Translations under genes and position numbers: made by a program | Shown here: positions 1-8,187 of the stretch, piece by piece | How positions within the stretch are numbered: position 1 is the first letter of the stretch | How the letters are laid out: the number at the start of each line of letters is the position of its first letter | NCBI RefSeq assembly: GCF_900114155.1 | Contig: NZ_FOSC01000004.1 | Location: 186,001-250,000 of the forward strand | Direction of reading: 5' to 3' | DNA: 64,000 nt | Source: Marinobacter persicus | GTDB taxonomy: Bacteria > Pseudomonadota > Gammaproteobacteria > Pseudomonadales > Oleiphilaceae | The notes under the pieces: model-generated | What the model saw: the letters and a program-made list of their open reading frames with translations, nothing else | The model's database searches: none | Told to the model about the DNA's origin: nothing

Positions 1-960
1 GGCTGCCTTGCCAGTGCTGTTCATAGAACGGATCACGTGCAGCAGGTAAGCGTAATCCCCTTGCTTGGCCGGTGGCGCGCCCCAGGTGAAACGCTGGTAG
101 GGGTCGTCGTCCACAGCGACACCGCTACTCCAGGCCTTATCCGAAAATGGCGGATTGGCAACCACATAATCATAGGTACGCAACTGGTCGCCATTTCTGA
201 ACTTTGGGTTGGCCAGGGTGTTGCCCTGCACGATATCGGCGGTCGGGAAGTCGTGCAGGATCATGTTCATACGCGCCAGGCCGGCGGTGCTGACGTCTTT
301 TTCCTGTCCTTCGAGGGTGATGTGCTTGCCGGCCTCGGCAGCTACCTTCAACAGTAGGGAGCCGGAGCCGCACGCCGGGTCGTAGGCCACGGTGCGGGCG
401 GTGGTGTTGTGCGGCCCGATTCCCAGCACTTGCGCCAGAATGCGGCTCACTTCGGAGGGAGTATAAAACTGGCCCTTGCTCTTGCCGCTCTCGCTGGCGA
501 AGTGGCGCATCAGGTATTCGTAGGCATCGCCCAGGATATCGTCATGCTCGGCACGGTTTTTGGCAAAATTAAGCTCGGGCTTCTGAAAGATGCCGATGAG
601 AGCGGTCAGGCGATCTACCATCGCCTTGCCTTCGCCCAGCTTGTTGGGATCGTTGAAATCCGGGAAGTCGCTACGTGACAGGCGGTCGTTGGCGTCGATC
701 AACGGCTGAATGATCTGAGTGTTGATCTTGTCACCGATATCCGTCCTACCCTTGAGCTTGACCATATCGTTGAAGCTGGCACCAGCCGGGATGCTGACCG
801 GCGGGGCGAAGGCATCCGAATCCGCATACTTGTCGGTGATGTATTTGATGAACAGCATAAACAGGACATAGTCCTTGTACTGCGAGGCGTCCATGCCGCC
901 ACGCAGGGCATCACAAGACGCCCAAAGAGACGAGTACAGTTCTGATTTCTTGATAGCCAT
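1..960 (-). CDS. hsdM: Type I restriction-modification DNA methyltransferase subunit HsdM (partial, C-terminus outside window)
   Basis: N6-adenine methylase subunit of a type I restriction-modification system, which protects host DNA and, with HsdS and HsdR, restricts foreign DNA. The minus frame is open from an ATG at 958-960 to the window edge (320 codons). The N-terminal helical part is followed by the SAM-binding motif DPACGSGSL (about 350-375) and the catalytic motif NPPF (about 145-160), in the order of gamma-class N6-adenine methylases. HsdM proteins are usually about 500 residues, so roughly the last third plus hsdS/hsdR should lie to the left. In Pseudomonas hemC follows algR; its absence here suggests this system sits in a second insertion. 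Family assignment is firm; activity cannot be judged from a partial gene. Confidence 0.93.
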   Translation of the reverse strand, partial: MAIKKSELYSSLWASCDALRGGMDASQYKDYVLFMLFIKYITDKYADSDAFAPPVSIPAGASFNDMVKLKGRTDIGDKINTQIIQPLIDANDRLSRSDFPDFNDPNKLGEGKAMVDRLTALIGIFQKPELNFAKNRAEHDDILGDAYEYLMRHFASESGKSKGQFYTPSEVSRILAQVLGIGPHNTTARTVAYDPACGSGSLLLKVAAEAGKHITLEGQEKDVSTAGLARMNMILHDFPTADIVQGNTLANPKFRNGDQLRTYDYVVANPPFSDKAWSSGVAVDDDPYQRFTWGAPPAKQGDYAYLLHVIRSMNSTGKAA

Positions 961-1087
961 TCAGATAGTCCAGGTTGTTGCAGTAATGTTGTTCGCCAGG
1001 CTGGCCCGGATATTGCCGGTAAATCCGAGACGGTTCATGTTGTTACGCATCATATCAAATGAGCTGGAATCGGGTTGCTGAATTTGC
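961..1087 (-). other. hsdM upstream region with a 30-codon mini-ORF
   Basis: This gap separates algR from hsdM, both on the minus strand. It holds a small minus-strand ORF (ATG at 1053, stop at 961-963) that ends directly against the hsdM start. The 30-residue product is Asn-rich at its N-terminus and resembles nothing I recognise. It could be a leader peptide coupled to hsdM or chance. I see no terminator after algR here. Confidence 0.25.
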
Positions 1088-1831
1088 TTATCGCTGCTCC
1101 AGCCACTGGCGAACGTGAGTGGCGTGCCGTCGGCTGACCGGTAACCGGGCGTCGGTTTCTTTCAGGGTCAGGACCGCACGGCCCTTGCTGTCGCGTTTGA
1201 GTGCCTGGATGAAGGCCACCCCCGCCAGGGTGTGGCGGTGTATGCGGAAAAAATGGGCCGGGTAGGCCTGTTCCAGTTCTTTCAGGCTGTAGTCGCACAG
1301 GGTTTCGCCGTGGCGGTGCACGAGGGTGACGTATTTCTGGTCGGCCTGGCAGTAGTAGATGTCGGCCAGGTCGATCAGTTCGGTGCCGCGTTGGCTGCGC
1401 ACGGTGATTTGTTCGCGTTCGTTGGGTGGCTGGCTGTTCAGGGCCTGGCGTTGCAGGCGGTTGGTTTTGCCGGCTTGCGTCAGGGCCTGAGCCAGGGCTT
1501 CTTTGCGTACGGGTTTGAGCAGGTAGGCGGTGGCGTTAACCCCGAAGGCTTCCAGCGCGTGTTGGTCGTGGGCGGTGCAGAATACCAGGGCTGGCGGGTT
1601 GGCCAGTTCGGAAAGCTGGCGGGCAGTGGCCATGCCGTCCAGGCCGGGCATGTGGATGTCGAGCAGGACGATGTCCGGCAGGTGAAAGGCCACGCCGCTC
1701 AGGGTATCTTCACCGTTGGCTGCCTCTCCGCAGGTCTGGTGGTCTGGCAGTTGGTCGATCAGTCGTTTCAGTCGTTCCCGGGCGAGGGGTTCGTCGTCGG
1801 CTATGAATACCTTTTTCGGGGCTTTGTCCAT
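1088..1831 (-). CDS. algR: LytTR-family response regulator, AlgR-like
   Basis: Two-component response regulator and DNA-binding transcription factor of 247 residues. The N-terminal receiver has the acidic pair near residues 12-13, the phospho-acceptor Asp58 in LLDIHMP and a conserved Lys in LLKPVRKE. A LytTR DNA-binding domain follows from about residue 140 to the end. It lies 4 bp downstream of the AlgZ/FimS-like kinase gene, and the two should be cotranscribed. In Pseudomonas AlgR controls alginate, type IV pilus function and virulence genes; the targets here are unknown. The symbol rests on domain type and on pairing with the kinase near argH. A generic LytTR regulator name would be equally safe. 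Confidence 0.85.
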   Translation of the reverse strand: MDKAPKKVFIADDEPLARERLKRLIDQLPDHQTCGEAANGEDTLSGVAFHLPDIVLLDIHMPGLDGMATARQLSELANPPALVFCTAHDQHALEAFGVNATAYLLKPVRKEALAQALTQAGKTNRLQRQALNSQPPNEREQITVRSQRGTELIDLADIYYCQADQKYVTLVHRHGETLCDYSLKELEQAYPAHFFRIHRHTLAGVAFIQALKRDSKGRAVLTLKETDARLPVSRRHATHVRQWLEQR

Positions 1832-1835
1832 GCGG

Positions 1836-2936
1836 TTAATGCTCCATTCTGGCCGTTTGCCGGGGTAATCTCAGGGTGACGGTGTGGATGCCATTATGCC
1901 GGCTCTGTTTCAGCACCGCCTGTTCGCCGAATACGGCTGTCAGCCGGGCCCGGGTGTTGGCGAGCCCCACCTGGTTGCCGTTGTGCCTGGGTCCATTGGT
2001 GTCCGGTTCCGGGTTCTGGATCAACAGATAGGCGTAGGGTCCTTTTTCATAGGCCTCAACACGGATGGTGCCACCCTCCGCCCGGCTCTGGATACCGTGA
2101 TGCACGGCGTTTTCCAGCAAGGGTTGAAGGGTCAGGGGCGGGATGGCCTGTTGTTCCAGGCCTTCGGCAATATGCCACTCGGTTTGCAGCCGCTCGCCCA
2201 GGCGCAGGGTTTCGATGCCCAGGTAGCGCCGGCACAGTTCCAGTTCCCGGGCCAGGGGAACCAGTTGCTGGTCGGTGCGCAGGTTGGCGCGGAACAGTTC
2301 GGACAGATCCAGCACCGCGTCTTCGGCTTTGACCGGGTCACTGGCGATCAGGCTGGCGATGGTGTTCATGCTGTTGAACAGAAAATGCGGGCGAATGCGC
2401 GCCTGCAGGGAGGCCAGTTGGGCCTGCATCTGCGCTTCCCGTTGTTGTTGCCACTGGTGCTGCAGGTAAAAGTAGCGCAGCACCATCAGGGTGATCAGTG
2501 CCGCCAACAGCAGTTTCTTGGCGATGGTTTGCCAGTCAACGCCGCCGGGGCTCGGGTGCAGCACCCGGTCGGCAAACAGGCTGAAGGCCAGTACGTCCAG
2601 CACCACGATGAGCACGATGACGGTGGTGGCGCGGGCAATGCCGGTGTTTGCCAGCCTGGGCCGCAGCAGGCAGATGAAGGCGGCACTGGTGAGGGTGGCC
2701 CATTGCACAAACAGCGACAGCAGGCCGAAATAGCTCCAGTCGATCCAGCCCTGGGGGGCCTGCACCACGGCCAACACCAGCACCAGTAACTCGCTGGTCA
2801 CCAGCATCAGGAACACGGCCCGGACCCGGCACAGGTCAGGCACGAAGAATTCCGGTGTTTTGGGCTGTTTGTCGGTTTTCAGGGGTGTCTCCTTAACGGT
2901 GGCCACAATGCTATACTGCGACCACTTTTTGCTCAT
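1836..2936 (-). CDS. algZ: LytS/AlgZ (FimS)-like membrane sensor histidine kinase
   Basis: Membrane histidine kinase of 366 residues, the likely partner of the AlgR-like regulator just downstream. It has four to five hydrophobic segments between residues about 37 and 165. A His_kinase domain of the LytS type follows, with RPHFLFNSMN holding the phospho-acceptor His, and then an ATPase domain with an N-box LENAVHHGI and a glycine motif near the C-terminus. The start at 2936 is the only ATG before the conserved EFFVPDLC segment, and its ribosome site is weak. The mobile island begins within about 60-150 bp upstream, so the gene's native promoter region may have been altered. Confidence 0.86.
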   Translation of the reverse strand: MSKKWSQYSIVATVKETPLKTDKQPKTPEFFVPDLCRVRAVFLMLVTSELLVLVLAVVQAPQGWIDWSYFGLLSLFVQWATLTSAAFICLLRPRLANTGIARATTVIVLIVVLDVLAFSLFADRVLHPSPGGVDWQTIAKKLLLAALITLMVLRYFYLQHQWQQQREAQMQAQLASLQARIRPHFLFNSMNTIASLIASDPVKAEDAVLDLSELFRANLRTDQQLVPLARELELCRRYLGIETLRLGERLQTEWHIAEGLEQQAIPPLTLQPLLENAVHHGIQSRAEGGTIRVEAYEKGPYAYLLIQNPEPDTNGPRHNGNQVGLANTRARLTAVFGEQAVLKQSRHNGIHTVTLRLPRQTARMEH

Positions 2937-3086
2937 CCATTCATTTACTCATCGCCGGTGGCGCGACACTGGCGTGACAGCAGGAAAGATAGACCATGTT
3001 TTGTACCACATATAATGTAACTCTCCTATTGCAGTCTTAAATCACTCCTTTATACTGAACAAAAATACAGTATTGGAGATCCGAGG
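2937..3086. other. algZ upstream region and left boundary of the island
   Basis: Base composition changes here, from GC-rich chromosomal sequence (to about 2990) to AT-rich sequence leading into the recombinase operon. The element's left end should lie between about 2990 and 3060. CATGTT at 2995-3000 also occurs near the right end at 15762-15767 in the same orientation. That 6-bp match is too short to prove an attachment core. An inverted repeat ATACTG/CAGTAT with a 10-bp spacer (3052-3073) lies just upstream of the first recombinase gene. Confidence 0.4.
3029..3056 (+). promoter_or_regulatory. Candidate sigma-70 promoter for the ginABCD operon
   Basis: TTGCAG at 3029-3034 and TATACT at 3051-3056 are separated by 16 bp and lie 31 bp upstream of the GTG start at 3087. 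The inverted repeat at 3052-3073 overlaps the -10 box and could be an operator, for example for the element's own HTH protein. Inferred from consensus only. Confidence 0.5.
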
Positions 3087-4226
3087 GTGGAGTTCCTTCT
3101 TGCCACACCAGAGTTTGAAATCAGGGGGCATTCCTATGAAGGGTTCCCGATTCTTCTCAAAGCCAATCATGATGTGTTTGTCGAAGGAATGGAATTTCTC
3201 GTCCATCACTGCTTGAAACGTGGAAGTGTGCAAAGCCGACGTAGCTGGGAAACGTTTGGAAGGGATCTGTGTGATTATTTCGAGTTCATTGAAGCCAATG
3301 GGTTTGATTGGAGAGAGCTTGATCACCGAAACCACGAAACCCTGTTAGCCCTGTATCGCGACGTTTCCTTTGATCGATTTAACCTCAGCGCCTCCACGGT
3401 AAACCGACGACTTCACCTCGTGATCAAGTTTTATCAGTTTGCCCTCAAACAAGGTTGGGTAAGCACATTGCCGTATGACCTTGAAACGGTGAGAGTCCGG
3501 CAGACAAAGGGTTTTCTGGCACACACAGACACGTCCGGGGGGTATGCTGTAAAGCCTGATGTGCTGCTGAAAACCACGCCAACCAAGATCAAAGTCCTCA
3601 ACAAAGAGCAGGTCGATGAGCTGCTGAAAACCACCAAGAACAAAACTCTCCGATTGATCGTTAGGTTGGCGTTGCTGACGGGTTTGCGGAAAGAAGAGCT
3701 GCTGACAATTCCAGCTCACTACATATCTGCACCCCAGTCGATCTCGGCTCGAAGTCATGTGGTGGTTGAGCTTGATCCCCAAGATATGAGCACCAAGGGA
3801 GACAAACCGCGGACGATCCATGTGCCGATATCATTGATGGCGGATCTCTGGAATTACGTGATCCACGAGCGTAACGAAACGATCCGAAAACACGGGACAG
3901 ACCCACAAACCCTCTTTGTAACCGCCAAGGGCAACCCCTGGAGCATTCGAACCTCGCTCAACAATCAACTGAACCGATTGAAGCTGTCGTTCGCTTGCCA
4001 TCCCCACATCCTGCGTCATACCTACGCGACGCATACCCTGAAATCGTTGATGTCCCGAAAGAGCACGACTTTCAATCCTTTGATCTATGTCCGAGATCGC
4101 CTCGGCCACAGCAGCATCATGACCACGGAAAAATACCTGCATTTTCTCGACGACATCGAAGACGACCTGCGCACCAGTTATCAGGAGGAAATTGAGGAGA
4201 CGGCAAAGGAGGCAGCCTGCGTATGA
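3087..4226 (+). CDS. ginA: GInt tyrosine recombinase A
   Basis: Tyrosine recombinase (phage integrase family) of 379 residues, first gene of the recombinase operon. An N-terminal SAM-like core-binding region spans about residues 30-135. The catalytic domain shows Arg201 in TGLRKEEL, the His307/Arg310 pair in HILRHTYATH, His341 in RLGHSS and nucleophile Tyr350 in TEKYLHF. All main catalytic residues are therefore present. The start is GTG at 3087, preceded by a GGAG stretch. Its stop overlaps the next start by 4 bp (ATGA), so the genes are translationally coupled. It resembles TnpA of Tn554-like elements in size. In GInts all four operon genes are reported as needed for integration and excision. 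Confidence 0.87.
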   Translation: MEFLLATPEFEIRGHSYEGFPILLKANHDVFVEGMEFLVHHCLKRGSVQSRRSWETFGRDLCDYFEFIEANGFDWRELDHRNHETLLALYRDVSFDRFNLSASTVNRRLHLVIKFYQFALKQGWVSTLPYDLETVRVRQTKGFLAHTDTSGGYAVKPDVLLKTTPTKIKVLNKEQVDELLKTTKNKTLRLIVRLALLTGLRKEELLTIPAHYISAPQSISARSHVVVELDPQDMSTKGDKPRTIHVPISLMADLWNYVIHERNETIRKHGTDPQTLFVTAKGNPWSIRTSLNNQLNRLKLSFACHPHILRHTYATHTLKSLMSRKSTTFNPLIYVRDRLGHSSIMTTEKYLHFLDDIEDDLRTSYQEEIEETAKEAACV

Positions 4227-5866
4227 AGAAGGATTTCACGTTAGAGGGTGATTTTAAGGTTCAGGAGGCTGGCGAGACGGCGAACAAAGAAACGACCGAC
4301 TCCAGCGATGCGCCGCGATCCTCAGAGTCAGAGAATACGTTGGTCGCCTTCCCCGAAAACACAAGAAGCATCAGAAACGCCGACTTCGGGCCGTTTTACG
4401 GTCAGGGCTTTGACGAAATTACCGCTACGTGTCAGCGCACCCTCGAAAAGCTGGTTGCCGAGAGCGTCAAGACGAAGGGCAAATCCCTCAGTGTGTCCAC
4501 GATTACGGGTTACTGGAGCAGCGGCTTTCGTTACTTTGCGCCCTTTCTGTCGTTATTCCATGCCGCTAGCGGTGAACGGCTGACCATGGCGGATCTCAAC
4601 GCCGAGACGATCAAGCGATTTATTCAATACCTGAGAAACGGGCCGCTTGAATACACTGGGCAAAAGAGCTGCTTCAGCGCCACCAAATCGCTACTCAGGG
4701 CCTGTCATCGGTTCGGGTTCTGGCTAGAGGCGGATATGAAGACCGTCTGGCCTGCCAATCCGTTTCCGAATTCCAACAAGCGAGTGAAAGGTCAGAAGGC
4801 GCTGAGCAAGAACGAGAAGCGGTTTTTGATCAAAGCGCTCCGCGTTGAGATGGAACGAATTGTGGCCCACTCGGAGCCGCTGACTGGCTATGATTTGACC
4901 GTCTGCGTCTTGTCCGTCGCGCTGTCTACCGGAATGAACCCGACGCCCATTCTGGAACTGACCATAGACTGCGTGCAGCCTCACCCTCTCAAATCCAACC
5001 TGCGGCTCCTGGTGAGCTTTAAACGTCGCGGTAACGCCACGCACGTGGTTTCCCTCAGAAAGTCTGAGGAAGTGTCTGAGATGGCCAGTGTCCACCTTTA
5101 TGCCGCTGATGCCATTGATCTGATCGTTACGAGGAACGCCACGACACGCGCCCAGTTTGACGACCCAAATCGGCTGCTGGTTTACAAGGGAACTCGTGGC
5201 AAATACGTGGACAAACCATGCCGACTTACGAGCTCACTATTGAACTACAACATCAACGCATTCGTTGACCAGCACCAGCTTCAAACGGACGATGGCAAGC
5301 CGCTCACGTTGAATGTCAGCCGGCTGCGTCAGACGCTGCTGAACCGCGTTTGGGAAATGTCGGGCCAAGACCCTCTGATGACGGCCAGAACAGGGCGACA
5401 TGCCGTGGAAACTGGCAATGCCCACTACTGGGAAGCACCACCAGAAGCGGAAACCAACATGCGTTTCTTAGGCGAGGCCCGAGTGGAAGAATTGCTCAGC
5501 ACGCCGACGATCATTGCCAGCGATCGAACCCCCGTCGCGTCCTGTCAGAATGTTCGCCGAGGGCACCGCGCCCCGAAAGACGGCGAGCCCTGTCAGGACT
5601 ACTTGGGCTGCTTCCGATGCAAGAGCTTCGTGGTGACTGGCGATGACCTTTATCGGCTGTTCAGCTTTTACTGGGCGGCTCTGCGCAATTACGACACATT
5701 CGGAGGCAAGCGCTGGACGAAATATCTAAAGCAAGTCGTTCGACTGATCGACGAAGAGATTGCGCCCCGCTTTGATGCAGGGCTCGTGAACAAGCAGCGG
5801 GAGAGGGCCAAACACCAGCCGCACCCGTTCTGGCGGGACCTGAGCATGGCGAGGATGGCGATATGA
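4223..5866 (+). CDS. ginB: GInt tyrosine recombinase-like protein B with degenerate catalytic site
   Basis: Second recombinase-like protein, 547 residues. It overlaps ginA and ginC by 4 bp on each side. The fold signals are present: a core-binding region at about 65-175, and a catalytic-like region with RLRQT (367-371), TGRH (390-393) and HYW (401-403). The first catalytic Arg position reads STGMNPTP (235-242) with no Arg, and the box II His position is Ser366. Only the box II Arg, a later His393 and Tyr402 remain. A four-Cys cluster (Cys441, 457, 463, 466) near the C-terminus looks like a zinc-binding module. It may have a structural or DNA-bridging role rather than a cleavage role. Family membership is clear; activity is inferred to be weakened. 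Confidence 0.83.
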   Translation: MKKDFTLEGDFKVQEAGETANKETTDSSDAPRSSESENTLVAFPENTRSIRNADFGPFYGQGFDEITATCQRTLEKLVAESVKTKGKSLSVSTITGYWSSGFRYFAPFLSLFHAASGERLTMADLNAETIKRFIQYLRNGPLEYTGQKSCFSATKSLLRACHRFGFWLEADMKTVWPANPFPNSNKRVKGQKALSKNEKRFLIKALRVEMERIVAHSEPLTGYDLTVCVLSVALSTGMNPTPILELTIDCVQPHPLKSNLRLLVSFKRRGNATHVVSLRKSEEVSEMASVHLYAADAIDLIVTRNATTRAQFDDPNRLLVYKGTRGKYVDKPCRLTSSLLNYNINAFVDQHQLQTDDGKPLTLNVSRLRQTLLNRVWEMSGQDPLMTARTGRHAVETGNAHYWEAPPEAETNMRFLGEARVEELLSTPTIIASDRTPVASCQNVRRGHRAPKDGEPCQDYLGCFRCKSFVVTGDDLYRLFSFYWAALRNYDTFGGKRWTKYLKQVVRLIDEEIAPRFDAGLVNKQRERAKHQPHPFWRDLSMARMAI

Positions 5867-7716
5867 TCGAGACTACCGGCGCAGAGGTGCTGGCCGACCG
5901 TGAACGTCTGCTTCGAACTTTGCCCCATGGTGAGGGAATCAACGGCATCATCACCACGGATCGAGCCGACAAGGTGCTGTACGTGCTCTCTCGCTACGAT
6001 GACTCGGTGTGGTGGTTGCCCAAATCTAAGAGCCCAGACCACGCACCGGACACTCTACGGAAACTGGATTTTACTCGTATCGCCTGCGAGCAACTGCGAT
6101 CCGAAGCGAAAATCGTGCTGGCACGCAAGATGTGGGTTGAGGATTCGTTGGGTAATGCCTCGACCAGACAAACTTTCGACGGCTTGGTGTGTTGGCTGAA
6201 CTGGTTACACGATCAGGGCATTAGCAGTCAGGCGCGGGTCACGCCTTTGGTGGCTGCCCGCTACGTGCAATACGTCCACCTCCTGACCACGCCAAATAAG
6301 CCAGGGAAGCTACTAGCCAGCCAGACGAAGTGGAATAAGTTATCGGCTATTGAGCGCTGCTGGCAATTCCTGCGAGATACGCCCTGCGGTTTTGATCACC
6401 CTTGGCCCGAAAGCTCGGCTATCGCGCTGTCCGGACATAAGAGATCAAACAAGGCCAAGACTGACATCATTCCTGATGACATTCTTCGGCAACTGTTCCA
6501 GCACGCCGAATTTCTGCTCAATCGAGCCGACGACTTGTTGAAGCATCGGGATGCCCTGGCTGACTTCCAACCCTGTTCTAAAAACCATAACGATCAATGG
6601 GAGGAGCGGGTCGAGTTTTTGAAAACCCGAGGTTGGGATCAGGGGCCACATGCACTGAACACGAAGCTGCGCGACCTAAGAGACGGATGCTTTGTCATTA
6701 TTCTGGCCACGACCGGCATACGAGCCCATGAACTCGGCAATATCCGTCGAGGCGAATGGTACAGCGAAGTTAGGGATGGTGAGCGCTTCTATTTCCTTGG
6801 CTCACGCTCCGATAAAACCCACGAGGGCACGGCCTCTTGGCTGTGTCCTGAAATCGCCATTCAGGCGGTAAAGATACTGGAGCAGCTGTCCGCGCCCTTG
6901 CAGATTGCCCTTGAGCGGGAGTTGAAAAAGGCTAAAGCAGTCAGAGATTTTAAGAACGTTACGCGTCTTGAACAGTGTTCTAACTGTATCGGACTGACGA
7001 AACAAAAGAACAAGGGAAATGGTGTTTTCCTTCTCAGTGGCAATGCCCTTTATAAAAGGATCAGAAAGTTCGCAAAGAACCTCGGTGTGGACTGGATGCT
7101 CGCATCTCACCAATTCCGGCGCACCTTCGCCAACTATGTTGTCCACCACAAGCTGGGCGATCTGCGCTATCTGAGGGATCACTTCAAGCACTGGAGCCTG
7201 GATATGACCATCCTGTATGCAATGAACGAGACGCAGGATCAGGAGCTCTATGACGAAATTTACGCCGCTTTTGACGGCAAGCGTCAGGCGATTGTCGGTC
7301 ACTGGTTGGAGCCTGATACGCCGCTTTCAGGTGGTATGGCCGGTCATATTCGCCAAATGCGAAACCGCTCGGAAGAAGTGCGTACCTACAAAGATCGAAA
7401 AGAGATGATTGAGGCCATCAGCGAACTGGTTTACCTGCGGTCCACCGGCATTGCCTGGTGTACCAATGATACCGGCGTGGACTGTGCAGGCGGCCAATGC
7501 GAGGATTGCGAGCACGGTTGTATTGACGATAGCCAAAAGCCGTTCTGGGAAGGACTTTACATGCAACAGATTGAGCTTTGCCAGATCGATGATCTGGACG
7601 ACTCGGGATCAAAGACCGTCGAACGCACCATGGCACGCTGCGAGAAGGTGCTGGCCGATCTCGGCGTAGACATCAACCGACTCAAGGAGCAAATGGCCGA
7701 TGTTGAAGCCATCTGA
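5863..7716 (+). CDS. ginC: GInt tyrosine recombinase C with C-terminal Cys-rich module
   Basis: Third recombinase, 617 residues, similar in size to TnpB of Tn554. The catalytic set is complete: Arg287 in TTGIRAHEL, His416/Arg419 in SHQFRR, His440 or His443, and Tyr452 in ILYAM. A Cys-rich segment at about 533-553 (WC..., GGQCEDCEHGC) may bind zinc, matching the Cys cluster of the preceding protein. It starts at an ATGA overlap with ginB and runs 17 bp into ginD. Four tightly overlapping genes suggest one transcript and a multi-protein recombination complex. Confidence 0.87.
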   Translation: MIETTGAEVLADRERLLRTLPHGEGINGIITTDRADKVLYVLSRYDDSVWWLPKSKSPDHAPDTLRKLDFTRIACEQLRSEAKIVLARKMWVEDSLGNASTRQTFDGLVCWLNWLHDQGISSQARVTPLVAARYVQYVHLLTTPNKPGKLLASQTKWNKLSAIERCWQFLRDTPCGFDHPWPESSAIALSGHKRSNKAKTDIIPDDILRQLFQHAEFLLNRADDLLKHRDALADFQPCSKNHNDQWEERVEFLKTRGWDQGPHALNTKLRDLRDGCFVIILATTGIRAHELGNIRRGEWYSEVRDGERFYFLGSRSDKTHEGTASWLCPEIAIQAVKILEQLSAPLQIALERELKKAKAVRDFKNVTRLEQCSNCIGLTKQKNKGNGVFLLSGNALYKRIRKFAKNLGVDWMLASHQFRRTFANYVVHHKLGDLRYLRDHFKHWSLDMTILYAMNETQDQELYDEIYAAFDGKRQAIVGHWLEPDTPLSGGMAGHIRQMRNRSEEVRTYKDRKEMIEAISELVYLRSTGIAWCTNDTGVDCAGGQCEDCEHGCIDDSQKPFWEGLYMQQIELCQIDDLDDSGSKTVERTMARCEKVLADLGVDINRLKEQMADVEAI

Positions 7717-8110
7717 GTCAGAAACTCACAAGCGTATTCGCCTGGCGATTGTTCGATTGGAAAAAGGCCAGCCCAAGGTCGTTGAGAAGGGCAGGAAAGT
7801 CTCGGTGGCCGCTGTTGCCGAAGAGGCCGGAGTAAGTCGAGCCCTGATCCACAAAGACTACCCAGACTTGATGGAGCGCATCCGGGGCAATGCCAACAAG
7901 GCGATCCAGAGACAGCGTGATGAGAAACACGAGAAACTCAAGGAAGAGCGAGCCAAGAACCGTCAGCTACGGGAAAAAATCGTAGATTTGACTGAGCAGC
8001 GCAACGAACTTGCTTCGAAAAACGCGACTCTTGAACTCGAAAATCGCCGGCTCTCGGCAATCTTGGAAAGTAAAAACGTTAGAGTTTTTAGGGGGAAATT
8101 GGGTGAGTAG
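7700..8110 (+). CDS. ginD: Small HTH/coiled-coil accessory protein of the GInt operon (TnpC-like)
   Basis: A 136-residue basic protein. Residues about 35-60 form a helix-turn-helix (AAVAEEAGVSRALIHKD) of TetR/recombinase-accessory type. Residues about 75-128 are a charged, Leu-patterned coiled coil likely to dimerise. Size, layout and position match TnpC of Tn554 and the fourth gene of GInts, which is reported as essential for recombination. It probably binds the element ends or controls recombination direction. The ATG at 7700 lies inside the end of ginC. Confidence 0.8.
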   Translation: MLKPSESETHKRIRLAIVRLEKGQPKVVEKGRKVSVAAVAEEAGVSRALIHKDYPDLMERIRGNANKAIQRQRDEKHEKLKEERAKNRQLREKIVDLTEQRNELASKNATLELENRRLSAILESKNVRVFRGKLGE

Positions 8111-8187
8111 CGCTACGCAGATTTTGGCCAGAATCTTTTTCTCCCGCTTCTAAACAAAAGCGAACATTCGCAGCATCCCATGCAATC
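8111..8187. other. Junction between recombinase operon and cargo
   Basis: No gene fits here. The segment contains the left copy of the 21-bp direct repeat (8150-8170). A weak A/T hairpin (AAAAAC/GTTTTT) lies just upstream, inside the end of ginD. The two genes on either side converge. Confidence 0.4.
8150..8170 (+). repeat. Direct repeat, left copy, flanking the Ni/Co-type cargo
   Basis: This 21-bp sequence starts CTAAACAAAAG. It matches 13043-13063 at 18 of 21 positions in the same orientation. The two copies bracket the exporter/repressor/HupE module (8188-12846), as if that block had moved or been captured as a unit. No transposase end that I know matches it. Confidence 0.55.

Noticed and set aside
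1232..2789. Plus-strand open frames opposite algR and algZ
   Set aside because: Antisense shadows of the two-component genes, with low-complexity Gly/Gln-rich products.
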